Made by a program: the position numbers and the translations under genes
In this document: positions 20,033 through 29,962 of the stretch, piece by piece
How the letters are laid out: every line of letters begins with the position of its first letter
Position numbering within the stretch: the stretch's first letter is position 1
The notes under the pieces: generated by a model
Seen by the model: the letters and a program-made list of their open reading frames with translations, nothing else
The model's database searches: none
Told to the model about the DNA's origin: nothing
Assembly: GCF_029714305.1 (NCBI RefSeq)
Contig: NZ_CP121647.1
Location: 2,934,501-2,998,500 of the forward strand
Length of the DNA: 64,000 bases
Reading direction: 5' to 3'
Source of the DNA: Bradyrhizobium sp. CB3481
GTDB lineage: Bacteria > Pseudomonadota > Alphaproteobacteria > Rhizobiales > Xanthobacteraceae

Positions 20033-22746
20033 AACTTCTCATGCAGCAGCGGCCACAGCCGGTCGGGCTTGAACGGCGTCGCGGTGAAGCGAATGCCGGT
20101 GGCGTTAGCAATCGCGTTGCCGAGCGCGGCGGCGACCGGATTGTAAGGGCTTTCGCTCATCGATTTGGCGCCCATCGGCCCCAGCGTATCGGACGTGTCC
20201 GCGAACAGCACTTCGGTGCGGGGAATGTCGGCAAAGGACGGCAAATGATAGTCGCGAAATTGGGGATTGATGACCCGCCCGTTGTCATCGATCACCATTT
20301 CCTCGTAGAGCGCCGCGCCCAGCGATTGCGCGACGCCGCCTTCGACCTGGCCGCGGCACTGCATCGGGTTGGCGACGCGGCCGGCATCGGCCGCCTGCAC
20401 GCTCCTGAGGATCCTGAGTTCGCCGGTATATTTGTTCACGGCGACACGAAAGCCCTGCACATTGAAAGTGACGGAGCGCGGCGTGCCGGTCGAATTGCCG
20501 CTGGCGCTGAGAACCTTGCCGAGTGCGTGCGCCGATGCGGCAAGCTGGGAATAGGGGGTGCGGCGCCCGGCGCAGACCGCGGCATGGTCGTCGAGGCTGC
20601 ACGCTTCAGGAGTTTCGCCCGACAGTGACGCCGCGAATTGCTTGAGCTGGCCGGCCAGCGCCTCGGCCGCAGCCTGGGTCGCGCGGCCCGCGACAAAGGT
20701 CCCGGCGCTGCCATAGGCGCCGGTGTCGTGGCCGCCATGCGCCGTGTCGGATTGCATGAGATGGACGCGATCGACGGTCGTCGCCAGCGCGGACGCGGCG
20801 ATCTGGCGATGCACGGTGCTGGTGCCATTGCCGAATTCGGCGGTGCCGACGGTGAGGTCGAAGCCGCCGTCTTGGCGCAGTGAAATGCTGCAATCGGCGA
20901 AGTGACCGGCCGGCGGCACGGTATCGATCATGGTCAGCGCGATGCCGTCGCCGGTCAACCAGTCCGCGGAGAGCGCTGACGCCGACGTCCCGGCAGCCAT
21001 CGCCTGCTCGACTAGGTCGAGGCATTGATCGAGGCCATAGCTGCCATAGAACACGTCATGATATTTGGATGCCGGCGGCGACAGCATGGGATCGCCCGGC
21101 TTGACGATATTGCGGCGTCGCATCTCGAACGGATTGATGCCGAGCTGCTTTGCCAGCTCGTCGATCGCGGCCTCGACGGCGATCAGCGTCTGCGGCAGGC
21201 CATAGCCGCGAAAGGCGCCGGCGGGCACGGTGTTGGTGTAGGCGGCGATGCCGTCGACCTTCTTGTTGGGACAGTTATAGACGCCGATGCATTCATTGAC
21301 CGAATGAAACAGCACCGGGCCGGCGTGGTTGCCGTAGGCGCCAGTATTTGAGAGGACGTCGAGCTGCAGCGCCGTCAGCTTGCCGTCCTTGTCGGCGCCG
21401 GCCCTGACGGTGACCTGCATCGGATGCCGCGTCGAGGTCGCGATGAATTGCTCTTCCCGCGTCAGTTCGAATTTGACCGGGCGGCCGGTCTTGAGCGCGG
21501 CGAGCGCAAGAATATCCTCGACGAACATTTCCTGCTTACCGCCGAACCCGCCGCCGACGCGCTCGCAAAATACCCGCACCTTGTCGGGCGGCAGGCCAAA
21601 GAGGTCGGCAAGGGTACGCCGGGTGAGGAATGGCACCTGCGTGGAGGAGCGGACGTTGAGGATTCCATCAGCGTCGACCCAGGCAATGCCGCCATGAGTT
21701 TCCAATGCCGCATGCTGGACCCGCTGGGTCGTGAAAGTGCCTTCATAGCTGACGGCGGCCTGCGCCCGGGCTGCCGCGACGTCGCCGAATTCGCCGTGGA
21801 TTTCCGCCACGATATTCCGGCCTGCGTTCGCGACGCGATTTTCGGTTGTCTTGTCGCCGTGCAGCACAGGCGCGTCGGGCGCGATCGCGGCGACGGGATC
21901 GATCACCGCCGGCAGGATTTCGTAGTGAACCTCGAGCCGGCGGCAACCTTCCTCGGCAGCGGCTTCGGTCTCGGCGATGACAGCGGCAACTTTCTGCCCG
22001 ATAAAGCGCACGACATTGTCGAGCACCTTTGTATCGTCTGGGTCCATCCAGTCCCATTCATGCCGCGCGGTCGAGAACAGGCGGTCCGGTGCGTCTTCAT
22101 GCGTCAGCACCGTGTGCACGCCTGATACGGCGAGTGCTGTGCCCTTGTCGATCGAAATGATTTTTGCGTGCGGATGCGGCGAACGCAGCATCTTGATGTG
22201 CAGCAGACCTTCCGGCGTAACATCGAACGTATAGCGCGCCGCGCCGCGCACCACCTGTGGTCCGGCGGGGGCGGGGAGGCTGCGGCCGAAGGCGGTGCCT
22301 GCAGCGGCGTCTTCAATGTTGGTCTTGCCGTTCAGCGCATCCTCGATCGAGCGATAGCCGGTGCAGCGGCAGATATTGCCTTTCATCGCGGCGCCGAGGT
22401 CCTGCCGCTGCGCCTGGTTCAGCGATGCGCAGGTCAGGATCATGCCCGCGGTGCAGAATCCGCACTGAAATCCCTGCGCATCCAGGAACGCCTGCTGCAA
22501 AGGGTGAGTGCCGCTGACCGGCGCAAGGCCTTCGATGGTGGTGACGGTATGGCCCTCGGCGCGGAAGGCCGGGATCAGGCAGCTATGCACGGGCTCGCCG
22601 TCCATCAGCACCGTGCAGGCGCCGCAGTCGCCGGCGTCGCAGCCCTTCTTGACGCCGAAATGGCCGAGTTCGCGCAGGAACGTGCGCAGGCACTGGCCGG
22701 GCCGCGGCGCTTGCGAAAACTCCGTGCCGTTGATCTGGAACGTCAT
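20020..22746 (-). CDS. Xanthine-dehydrogenase-type enzyme, fused [2Fe-2S] and molybdopterin subunits
   Basis: 908 aa from ATG 22746, one base after the FAD-subunit stop. Residues about 1-150 are the iron-sulfur subunit: CDAGDCGACTVLMDG and QCGFCTAGM plus CRCTGYRSI, the Cys ligands of two [2Fe-2S] clusters. Then comes the large Mo subunit with GGGFGGKQEMF, GAFRGYGLPQ and, near the end, SMSESPYNP, whose Glu is at the catalytic position. XDH oxidises hypoxanthine/xanthine; related enzymes act on other N-heterocycles. Small and large subunits are usually separate genes, so the fusion is notable. The 3' end lies over the tRNA-Trp gene. Confidence 0.9.
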   Translation of the reverse strand: MTFQINGTEFSQAPRPGQCLRTFLRELGHFGVKKGCDAGDCGACTVLMDGEPVHSCLIPAFRAEGHTVTTIEGLAPVSGTHPLQQAFLDAQGFQCGFCTAGMILTCASLNQAQRQDLGAAMKGNICRCTGYRSIEDALNGKTNIEDAAAGTAFGRSLPAPAGPQVVRGAARYTFDVTPEGLLHIKMLRSPHPHAKIISIDKGTALAVSGVHTVLTHEDAPDRLFSTARHEWDWMDPDDTKVLDNVVRFIGQKVAAVIAETEAAAEEGCRRLEVHYEILPAVIDPVAAIAPDAPVLHGDKTTENRVANAGRNIVAEIHGEFGDVAAARAQAAVSYEGTFTTQRVQHAALETHGGIAWVDADGILNVRSSTQVPFLTRRTLADLFGLPPDKVRVFCERVGGGFGGKQEMFVEDILALAALKTGRPVKFELTREEQFIATSTRHPMQVTVRAGADKDGKLTALQLDVLSNTGAYGNHAGPVLFHSVNECIGVYNCPNKKVDGIAAYTNTVPAGAFRGYGLPQTLIAVEAAIDELAKQLGINPFEMRRRNIVKPGDPMLSPPASKYHDVFYGSYGLDQCLDLVEQAMAAGTSASALSADWLTGDGIALTMIDTVPPAGHFADCSISLRQDGGFDLTVGTAEFGNGTSTVHRQIAASALATTVDRVHLMQSDTAHGGHDTGAYGSAGTFVAGRATQAAAEALAGQLKQFAASLSGETPEACSLDDHAAVCAGRRTPYSQLAASAHALGKVLSASGNSTGTPRSVTFNVQGFRVAVNKYTGELRILRSVQAADAGRVANPMQCRGQVEGGVAQSLGAALYEEMVIDDNGRVINPQFRDYHLPSFADIPRTEVLFADTSDTLGPMGAKSMSESPYNPVAAALGNAIANATGIRFTATPFKPDRLWPLLHEKFGTG

Positions 22747-22747
22747 G

Positions 22748-23569
22748 CTATGCCGTGACCTGCAATTCGAGGCGGATCTCTTCCGCAAGCCGCAGCGTCA
22801 TGTGCTTGCGCCATACTGGCTTGCCGTGAACGTCGGTGTGGTAGAGGTCGTCGGCAACGCGCTGCAGAATCGTTTCGTGCAATTCCTTGCCGCTGGGGAT
22901 TTGCGCAAAGGACAATTGAACAGGCCGCTTGGTCGATGCCGTTATCGTCAGCGCCAGGCCGCCGTCGCTGGTCACGCCGCCGATCAATAGCGCCGCCGAG
23001 CGCCCGACCGGCGTCAGCGATATCTGGCGGAATGCCGAACGCCGCCGCAAGGCTGCAAGCGGGATATCGACCTGCCGCAACAGGTCGCCCGGCGCGAGCA
23101 CGTTGCGCTGGTCGCCAGTGACGAATTCGGCGACAGGTACTTTCCGTTCGCTGCCGCCGGACGGCCAGATGGTGCAAATGCCGTCGAGGGCCGAGGTCAG
23201 CGAGATCATCGGCCCTGCCGGCAGCGACATGCAGATGTTGCCGCCGACGGTCGCCGTCTTCCAGATCTTGAACGAGGCGAGAAAGGCGCGGCAGCACTGG
23301 TTGATCAGCGGCGCGGCGATCCAGTCCGGCGGGCAGGCCAGCGCATCGAGCTGTGCTACGGTGCAGGTTGCCGCGATGGAGAGCCCGGTCTCATTGATGG
23401 TCAGCGCCGGCCATTTCAGGTTGGTCAGATCGATCAGCCGCTTCAGATCGACCTGCGGTTCCGAGAACAGCCAGGTCCCGCCCGCCAGCCAGGCATCGCC
23501 TGCCGTCCAGGCGGGCAATTGCTCCCGTGTCGTCGGGTGCGCAACCGCGGTAATGGTGTTCAGGTCCAT
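22748..23569 (-). CDS. FAD-binding (CoxM/XdhB-type) subunit of the molybdenum hydroxylase
   Basis: About 273 aa from ATG 23569 (an alternative ATG is 24 bases upstream; neither has a strong ribosome-binding site). The FAD_binding_5 domain is shown by AWLAGGTWL and ATVGGNICMSLPAGPM, the two FAD contact loops, followed by the CO-dehydrogenase flavoprotein C-terminal domain (RRRSAFRQISLT). It passes electrons from the iron-sulfur clusters of the partner to NAD or another acceptor. It is translationally adjacent to the fused XDH gene and surely co-expressed with it. Confidence 0.88.
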   Translation of the reverse strand: MDLNTITAVAHPTTREQLPAWTAGDAWLAGGTWLFSEPQVDLKRLIDLTNLKWPALTINETGLSIAATCTVAQLDALACPPDWIAAPLINQCCRAFLASFKIWKTATVGGNICMSLPAGPMISLTSALDGICTIWPSGGSERKVPVAEFVTGDQRNVLAPGDLLRQVDIPLAALRRRSAFRQISLTPVGRSAALLIGGVTSDGGLALTITASTKRPVQLSFAQIPSGKELHETILQRVADDLYHTDVHGKPVWRKHMTLRLAEEIRLELQVTA

Positions 23570-23696
23570 GGATACGCTTTCAAGCAGGTGCATCTGCGAT
23601 TATGAAGTCTTGCAAGACCAGCGCCAATTGCCAATGCCGTCGGGATGGCGTTTGCATTGCGTGAAGCGAGACGCCTTTCGCAAATCAGGTGGGATT

Positions 23697-25046
23697 ATGG
23701 ACCAAACGCAGGCGATCTGGATCAAGGATCCGCTCTCTATTTTCGCCGACGGCGCGGAACGCGGCATTGTGATCAGTGGCGGCAAGATCGTCGAGCTGGT
23801 GCCGCGCGCCGGCGAACCTGCGACCGCCAATGCCACTGTATATGACGCCGGCGCCCACGTCGTGCTGCCCGGCCTGATCAACACCCATCACCATTTCTAC
23901 CAGACGCTGACCCGCGCGCTGCCGGCCGCGCTCGATCGCGAACTGTTTCCGTGGCTGCAGGCGCTGTATCCGGTCTGGGCGCGGCTGACGCCGGAGGCGC
24001 TCGATCTCGGCGTCACGGTAGCGATGTCGGAATTGCTGCTGTCGGGCTGCACCACCACGACTGACCATCACTATGTTTTTCCGGCCGGGCTGGAGGATGC
24101 CGTTGATATCGAGGTCGCAGCCGCAAGGCGCCTCGGCATCCGCGTGCTGCTGACGCGCGGCTCGATGAACCGGTCGCAGAAGGATGGTGGGCTGCCGCCT
24201 GACAGCGTGGTGCAGGACGAGGACACGATTCTGGCCGACAGCGAACGTCTGGTGACAAAACATCACCAGCGCGGCGAGGCTGCGATGACGCAGATCGCAC
24301 TGGCGCCATGCTCGCCGTTTTCGGTGACGACCTCGCTGATGCGCGCGACCGCCGAGCTGGCAGAGAAGCTCGACGTTCGCCTGCATACGCATCTCGCCGA
24401 GACCGAGGACGAGAACAGGTTCTGCGAGCAGATGCATGGCTACCGGCCGCTGGACTATCTCGAACAATGCGGCTGGCTCAATGCGCGGACCTGGCTGGCG
24501 CACGGCATCTTCTTCAATCCGGACGAAATGAAGCGGCTCGGCAAGGCCGGGACCGCCATCAGCCATTGCGCCTGCAGCAATCAGATCCTGGCGTCGGGCT
24601 GCTGTCCGGTCTGCGAGATGGAGGCGGCGGGGGTGCCGATCGGTCTCGGGGTCGACGGCTCGGCGTCGAACGATGCGTCCAACCTGATGCAGGAGGTCCG
24701 TGCCGCGTTCCTGCTGCAGCGGGCGCGCTACGGCGTTTCGCGCGTCAGCCACAAGGATGCGCTGCGCTGGGCCACCAAGGGCTCGGCGGCCTGCATCGGC
24801 CGTCCCGAGCTCGGCGAGATCGCGGTCGGCAAGGCGGCCGACCTCGCGCTGTTCAAGCTCGACGAGCTGCGCTTCTCCGGTCACGGCGATCCGCTCGCCG
24901 CGCTGGTGCTATGCGGCGCGCACCGCGCCGACCGGGTGATGGTCGGCGGCAACTGGGTGGTGGCGGATGGGGCGATCCCCGGGCTCGATGTGCCGGACCT
25001 GATCCGCCGCCACAGCGCCGCCGCGCGTGCGCTGCATGTGGGGTGA
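23697..25046 (+). CDS. 8-oxoguanine-deaminase-like amidohydrolase
   Basis: 449 aa from ATG 23697 (CAGGTGGG upstream). An amidohydrolase of the AtzB/TrzA/guanine-deaminase group: NTHHHFYQTLTR gives the metal HxH, LHTHLAETEDEN and the following His region complete the site, and GVDGSASNDASNL carries the catalytic Asp. SGCTTTTDHHYVF is characteristic of 8-oxoguanine deaminases (8-oxoguanine to urate) and hydroxyatrazine-type enzymes. It is divergent from the Mo-hydroxylase genes and follows a BMP importer operon, which supports oxopurine catabolism; an s-triazine substrate cannot be excluded. Confidence 0.85.
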   Translation: MDQTQAIWIKDPLSIFADGAERGIVISGGKIVELVPRAGEPATANATVYDAGAHVVLPGLINTHHHFYQTLTRALPAALDRELFPWLQALYPVWARLTPEALDLGVTVAMSELLLSGCTTTTDHHYVFPAGLEDAVDIEVAAARRLGIRVLLTRGSMNRSQKDGGLPPDSVVQDEDTILADSERLVTKHHQRGEAAMTQIALAPCSPFSVTTSLMRATAELAEKLDVRLHTHLAETEDENRFCEQMHGYRPLDYLEQCGWLNARTWLAHGIFFNPDEMKRLGKAGTAISHCACSNQILASGCCPVCEMEAAGVPIGLGVDGSASNDASNLMQEVRAAFLLQRARYGVSRVSHKDALRWATKGSAACIGRPELGEIAVGKAADLALFKLDELRFSGHGDPLAALVLCGAHRADRVMVGGNWVVADGAIPGLDVPDLIRRHSAAARALHVG

Positions 25047-25057
25047 AGGCTGCGCCG

Positions 25058-25141
25058 TCATTGCGAGCGCAGCGAAGCAATCCATCTCACCACCGAAAGG
25101 AAGAATGGATTGCTTCGTCGCAAGAGCTCCTCGCAATGACG
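25058..25141. repeat. Dispersed inverted repeat with CATTGCGAGC ends
   Basis: Left arm starting GTCATTGCGAGCGCAGCGAA and right arm ending CTCGCAATGAC, with inner AATCCAT/ATGGATT arms. This is a widespread intergenic palindrome type in Bradyrhizobium-like genomes. It lies between the convergent deaminase and BMP importer genes and may act as a bidirectional terminator. Confidence 0.8.
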
Positions 25142-25170
25142 AGAACCGACTCTTAGGATTACACCCTCGC

Positions 25171-26250
25171 TCACTTCCCGGGAATCTTCTCGTCGATGCC
25201 CTTCACATAAAAGTTCATGCCGAGGATCTGCCCGTCATCGAGATGGGTGCCGCCCTTGCATTCGACTTCCTTGCCGTCCTGGCCGACGACCGGGCATTTG
25301 AAGGCATGCAGCTTTCCTTCAGTGAGGGCGGCTTCGGTTTCCATCGCCAGCTTCTTCACGTCGTCGGGCATGTTGGTATAGGGCGCCATGACGACGAGCT
25401 TGCTCTTCAGGCCGCCCCAGTAATCTTCCGATTTCCAGGTGCCCTCCAGCTCGGCCTTGACGCGCGCGATATAGTAGGGGCCCCAATTGTTCATGGTCGA
25501 TGTGAGCTGCGCCTTCGGTCCGAACTTGATCATTTCGGAATCCTGGCCGAACGCCAGCTTGCCGCGCTCCGCCGCAATCTGCATGGCGGCCGGGCTGTCG
25601 GTGTGCTGCATGATGATGTCGGCGCCCTGGTCGAGCAGCGCCTTGGCGGCATCGGCTTCCTTGCCTGGATCGAACCATGTGTTGGCCCAGATGATCTTGA
25701 CCTTGATGTTGGGATTGATCGTCTGTGCGCCAAGCATGGTGGCGTTGATGCCAGAGATGACCTCCGGGATCGGGAACGAGGCGATGTAGCCGAGCACGCC
25801 GGTCTTTGACATCTTGGCGGCGATGATGCCCTGGATGTACCGGCCTTCGTAGAATCTTCCCGAATAGGTCGATACGTTCTTGTCGCGCTTGTAGCCGGTG
25901 GCGTGTTCGAAATGCACGTTCGGGTATTTTTTGGCGACCTTCAGCGTCGGCTCCATATAGCCGAACGACGTCGTGAAGATCAGCTTGTTGCCGGCGCGCG
26001 CCAGCTGCTCGATCGAGCGTTCGGAGTCCGGACCTTCGTTGACGTTCTCCAGGAACGTGGTTTCGACCTTGTCGCCGAGTTCTTTGAGCATTTCGAGGCG
26101 TCCGAGGTCGTGCTGGTAGGTCCAGCCGAGATCGCCAACGGGTCCGAGATAGATGAATCCGACCTTGAGCTTGTCTGCGGCGGAAGCGCCGGACAGGCCC
26201 GCTCCTGTAACGAGCATCGCCGCGGCCGCTGCGATGAGAATCTTCTTCAT
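25171..26250 (-). CDS. BMP-family ABC transporter solute-binding protein (set A)
   Basis: 359 aa. Signal peptide KKILIAAAAAMLVTGAGLSGASA, then a Bmp/PnrA domain: KVGFIYLGPVGDLGWTYQHD, NKLIFTTSFGYMEPTLKVA, KTGVLGYIASFPIPEV and QHTDSPAAMQ. Family members bind purine nucleosides or related heterocycles in the periplasm. It is the last gene of the set-A importer (two permeases and a duplicated-domain ATPase upstream). Together with the neighbouring deaminases, a purine- or ureide-type ligand is likely. Confidence 0.92.
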   Translation of the reverse strand: MKKILIAAAAAMLVTGAGLSGASAADKLKVGFIYLGPVGDLGWTYQHDLGRLEMLKELGDKVETTFLENVNEGPDSERSIEQLARAGNKLIFTTSFGYMEPTLKVAKKYPNVHFEHATGYKRDKNVSTYSGRFYEGRYIQGIIAAKMSKTGVLGYIASFPIPEVISGINATMLGAQTINPNIKVKIIWANTWFDPGKEADAAKALLDQGADIIMQHTDSPAAMQIAAERGKLAFGQDSEMIKFGPKAQLTSTMNNWGPYYIARVKAELEGTWKSEDYWGGLKSKLVVMAPYTNMPDDVKKLAMETEAALTEGKLHAFKCPVVGQDGKEVECKGGTHLDDGQILGMNFYVKGIDEKIPGK

Positions 26251-26325
26251 GGAACTCTCCGTTTACTGACGGGCGGACTGTCTCTCCCGAAGCGCGGCGC
26301 CCCGTCGCGCGCGCATCAAGCATGT

Positions 26326-27243
26326 TTACCGGTCGGGCACGAACACGGTACCGAGCGCCGCGGGCGCGGTCGAGCCGCCGCTTCGTGCCCGTGAAATCAG
26401 GACAAGGACGATGATGGTGGCGAGATAGGGTAAGGCCGACATGAATTGCGAGGGGATGCCGACGCCCCAGCCCTGGGCATGCAGCTGCAGGATCGACACC
26501 GCGCCGAACAGATAGGCGCCGATCACGAGGCGTCCCGGCCGCCAGGACGCGAATACGACCAGCGCCAGCGCAATCCATCCGCGCCCGGCCGTCATGCCGG
26601 GAATGAAAAACGGCGTATAGGCGAGCGGCAGATAGGCGCCGGCAAGGCCCGCGCAAGCGCCGCCGAACAGCACCGCGAACAATCTGATCCTGAGCACGCC
26701 ATAACCGAGCGCATGCGCGGAGGTGTGGTTGTCGCCGGCGGCACGCAGAATCAGGCCGGGCCGCGTCCTGTAGAGGAAGAACCAGACGGCAATCACCAGC
26801 GCCAGCGAAAGATACACAAAGGCGTCCTCGCCGAACAGGATGCGCCCGACCAGTGGGATATCGGTCAGGCCGGGAATGTATAGATGCGGCGCCAGCGAAA
26901 TCTTTTCGCCGACGAAGCGGGAGCCGATCAGGCCGGAAAGGCCGATGCCGAGAATGGTCAGCGCGAGGCCCGTCGCGACCTGGTTGACCGCAAGCCCCAG
27001 CGTCATCAGCGCGAAGATCAGCGACATCAGCATGCCGGCAAGGATGCCGCAGAGCGCGCCGATGATGACCGAGCCGGAAAGCCAGGCGCCGCCGAAGCCG
27101 CAGGCCGCGCCGACGATCATCATGCCCTCGACGCCGAGGTTGAGCACGCCGGCGCGTTCGGTCACGAGTTCGCCGGTCGCAGCCAGCAATAGCGGCGTCG
27201 AAGCCGCGAGCACCGCGAGGATGATGGCCTCAATGAGCCCCAC
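26326..27243 (-). CDS. ABC transporter permease (set A, YufQ/RbsC-like)
   Basis: 305 aa. About eight to nine membrane helices; the signature [18 protein letters not shown] near residue 30 is typical of BMP-associated permeases of the branched-chain/ribose superfamily. The GTG start at 27243 overlaps the end of the upstream permease gene by 14 bases, indicating translational coupling. It forms the pore together with that permease. Confidence 0.92.
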   Translation of the reverse strand: MGLIEAIILAVLAASTPLLLAATGELVTERAGVLNLGVEGMMIVGAACGFGGAWLSGSVIIGALCGILAGMLMSLIFALMTLGLAVNQVATGLALTILGIGLSGLIGSRFVGEKISLAPHLYIPGLTDIPLVGRILFGEDAFVYLSLALVIAVWFFLYRTRPGLILRAAGDNHTSAHALGYGVLRIRLFAVLFGGACAGLAGAYLPLAYTPFFIPGMTAGRGWIALALVVFASWRPGRLVIGAYLFGAVSILQLHAQGWGVGIPSQFMSALPYLATIIVLVLISRARSGGSTAPAALGTVFVPDR

Positions 27244-28318
27244 TGGTCACCTTTGACGTGAAGACGAGCTTGAAGCGGTAGAGGATCAGGGAGTCGCAGG
27301 CGAGTACGTAGAACAGCAGGATGCCCTGGAACACCTTGGTGACATCAAGCGGGATTTTCATTGCGATCTGCGCCTGCTCGCCGCCGATGAAGGTGAGCGC
27401 GAGGAAAAGTCCTGCAATTAATATTCCAACCGGGTTCAGCCGCCCCAGAAACGCGACGATGATCGCGGTGAAACCGTAGCCGGGCGAGATTCCGGGCTGC
27501 AGGTGCCCCACGGGCCCCGCGACCTCGATGATCCCGGCCAGGCCCGCCAGCGCGCCTGATATCGCGAAGGTCAACAGGATCAACTGGTTGGAATTGAACC
27601 CGCCGAAGCGCGCGGCACGCGGCGCGGCGCCGACGACGCGGATTTCAAAACCCGTGATGGTCTTGCTGAGCAGCACCGCGCCGGCGGCGACCACCACCAG
27701 CGCAATGATGCCGCCGAGGTGCAGCCGCCCGCCCTCGATCAGCACGGGGACGGTAGCGACCGGATCGAACTCGGCGGTGGTCGGGAAGTTGAAGCCTTTC
27801 GGGTCGCGCCAGGGACCGCGTACCAGATAGTCGAGCACGAGGTCGGCGACATAGACCAGCATCAGGCTGGTAAGGATTTCGCTGGCGCCGAACCTGACTT
27901 TGCAGATCGCGGGGATCAGGGCATAGAGCGCACCGGCCGCGGCAGCCAGCAACATCATCGCCGGCAATACCCACGGACCGGCGTCGCTGCCCTGCGTCTT
28001 CACCGCAAGCCAGCTTCCGGCCACCGCGCCGATCAGGAATTGTCCTTCGGCGCCGATGTTCCAGGCGTTGGCGAGGTAGCAGAGCGAGAGGCCGATCGCG
28101 ATCATCACCAGCGGGGTTGCCTTCACTGCGATTTCCTGCAGCGAATAGCTGTCGGTGAGGGGATCGATGAAGTAGACGCCGAGCGCGGTGACCGGATTCT
28201 TGCCGAGGATCGCAAACAGGATGCTCATGGTGACGAGCGTCATGCCGATCGCGATCAACGGCGATACCAGCGCGATCGTGTTCGACCGCTCGGCGCGCTT
28301 TTCAAGCACTAGCTGCAT
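27230..28318 (-). CDS. ABC transporter permease (set A, YufP-like)
   Basis: 362 aa, about ten membrane helices. The motif NIGAEGQFLIGA (around residue 90) is the counterpart of the loop found in the partner permease. It overlaps the ATPase gene by 17 bases at its start and the second permease at its end, so the three genes form one translationally coupled set. Confidence 0.92.
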   Translation of the reverse strand: MQLVLEKRAERSNTIALVSPLIAIGMTLVTMSILFAILGKNPVTALGVYFIDPLTDSYSLQEIAVKATPLVMIAIGLSLCYLANAWNIGAEGQFLIGAVAGSWLAVKTQGSDAGPWVLPAMMLLAAAAGALYALIPAICKVRFGASEILTSLMLVYVADLVLDYLVRGPWRDPKGFNFPTTAEFDPVATVPVLIEGGRLHLGGIIALVVVAAGAVLLSKTITGFEIRVVGAAPRAARFGGFNSNQLILLTFAISGALAGLAGIIEVAGPVGHLQPGISPGYGFTAIIVAFLGRLNPVGILIAGLFLALTFIGGEQAQIAMKIPLDVTKVFQGILLFYVLACDSLILYRFKLVFTSKVTSGAH

Positions 28319-29870
28319 GCGCCGCTTCCTTGTCCAGACTGCTGCCGCCCATCAAAAGACCGAGCTTCTCGCGGCTCACGGCGGCCGTCGGCAATGGCTC
28401 CGACAGCCGGCCATGGAACATCACGGCGATGCGGTCGGTGATCTCGGTGAGCTCGTCGAGGTCCTGGCTCGTCACCAGCACCGCGGCGCCGCCGGCGGCG
28501 AGATCCAGCAGCGCTTGCCGGATCACGGCAGCGGCGCCGGCGTCGACGCCCCAGGTCGGCTGGCTCACAACGAGCAACCCCGGTTTGCGCAGGATTTCGC
28601 GGCCGACGATGAACTTTTGCAGATTGCCGCCGGAGAGGCTGGCGGCCTCGGGATCGCGCCTGGCCTTGCGCACGTCGAAGGTCTCCGTCGCACGGTCGAC
28701 GGCGTGAAGCGTTGCAGCGGTATTGACGAAGCCGTGTCGGACCATGCCGGAGGCGGCGTGGCCAGTCAGCAGCGCGTTCTCCGAAAGCTTCATGCGCGGC
28801 GCGGTGCCGTGGCCCAGCCGCTCCTCGGGAACGAAGGCCGCACCAAGCCTGCGCCGCTGCGTGATCGAAAGGTGCCCCGCGGCCTTTCCGTCGATGACGA
28901 TGGTGCCGGGGTTATGCGCCAGCCGCTCGCCGGACAGAGCGGCGAAAAGCTCGTCCTGGCCGTTGCCGGCAACGCCGGCGATGCCCAGGATTTCACCGCC
29001 CTTGAGCTCGAAGGAGATATGTCGAAGCCGGACGCCGTGCGGATCGTCCGGCTCGAGGCTGAGGCCGTTGACGACGAGCCGCGGCGCTGTGGTTTTCGGG
29101 TGGGCGGTGGCCTTCACTTCCTTGACCTCGCCGCCAACCATCATCCGCGCGAGCGAAGCCGCTGTCTCTGCTTTGGGATTGCAGGTCGCGACCTTCTTGC
29201 CGCCGCGCAGGATGGTGGCGGTGTCGCAAAGCCGCTTAACCTCTTCCAGCTTGTGGCTGATGTAGAGGATGGCGCGCCCCTCGGCCCTGAGGCGCTCGAG
29301 CACACCAAACAGCTGGTCGGCCTCCTGCGGGGTCAGCACCGCGGTTGGTTCGTCGAGGATCAAAAATTTCGGGTCTTGCATCAGCGCGCGCACTATCTCG
29401 ATGCGCTGGCGTTCGCCGACGGACAATTGCCAGACCTCGCGCCTGGGGTCGAGCGGAAGCCCGTAAACGCGGGATACTTCCTCAAGACGCGCCGAGATGT
29501 CCTTGAAGGATTCCTTGCCGTCGAGCCCGAGGGCGACGTTTTCGGCCACGGTGAGATTGTCGAACAGCGAGAAATGCTGGAACACCATGCCGATGCCACG
29601 GTTGCGGGCGTCCGACGGTCCGGAGAGGATCATCTTCTCGCCGTGCCAGCGCATCTCGCCTTCGCTCGGCTGGATCAACCCGTAGATGATTTTGACCAGC
29701 GTCGACTTGCCAGCGCCGTTTTCGCCGAGCAGCGCGTGGATCTGCTGCGGCCAGATATCGATATCGATCGCCTCATTGGCGAGGAGCGTGCCATAGCGCT
29801 TGGTCAGGCCAACCGTCTGGAGCAGCGGGATGGCATCAGCATGCAGCGCGGCGGGCGTCGAATCCAACAT
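28302..29870 (-). CDS. ABC transporter ATP-binding protein with two ATPase domains (set A)
   Basis: 522 aa, RbsA/MglA-like double domain. The first half has Walker [13 protein letters not shown], the signature LSVGERQRIEIVRAL and Walker [14 protein letters not shown]. The second half has a degenerate Walker A (GVAGNGQDEL), LSGGNLQKFIVGRE and LLVVSQPTWGVD, in which the Walker B Glu is replaced. This asymmetry is usual for the family. It powers the set-A importer. Confidence 0.93.
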   Translation of the reverse strand: MLDSTPAALHADAIPLLQTVGLTKRYGTLLANEAIDIDIWPQQIHALLGENGAGKSTLVKIIYGLIQPSEGEMRWHGEKMILSGPSDARNRGIGMVFQHFSLFDNLTVAENVALGLDGKESFKDISARLEEVSRVYGLPLDPRREVWQLSVGERQRIEIVRALMQDPKFLILDEPTAVLTPQEADQLFGVLERLRAEGRAILYISHKLEEVKRLCDTATILRGGKKVATCNPKAETAASLARMMVGGEVKEVKATAHPKTTAPRLVVNGLSLEPDDPHGVRLRHISFELKGGEILGIAGVAGNGQDELFAALSGERLAHNPGTIVIDGKAAGHLSITQRRRLGAAFVPEERLGHGTAPRMKLSENALLTGHAASGMVRHGFVNTAATLHAVDRATETFDVRKARRDPEAASLSGGNLQKFIVGREILRKPGLLVVSQPTWGVDAGAAAVIRQALLDLAAGGAAVLVTSQDLDELTEITDRIAVMFHGRLSEPLPTAAVSREKLGLLMGGSSLDKEAAHAASA

Positions 29871-29962
29871 GCGTTGTCACGGTCAAAAGGAACGGAAGCC
29901 TCGATACTGGGCTAGTTTAGGCGGGCGCGAAGGTAGGGGAAAGCACCAGCCCCCGCGCCGAG

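Noticed and set aside
28188..29915. 575-codon plus-strand frame opposite the set-A ATPase gene
   Set aside because: Shadow of a clear ABC ATPase with Walker motifs on the minus strand.
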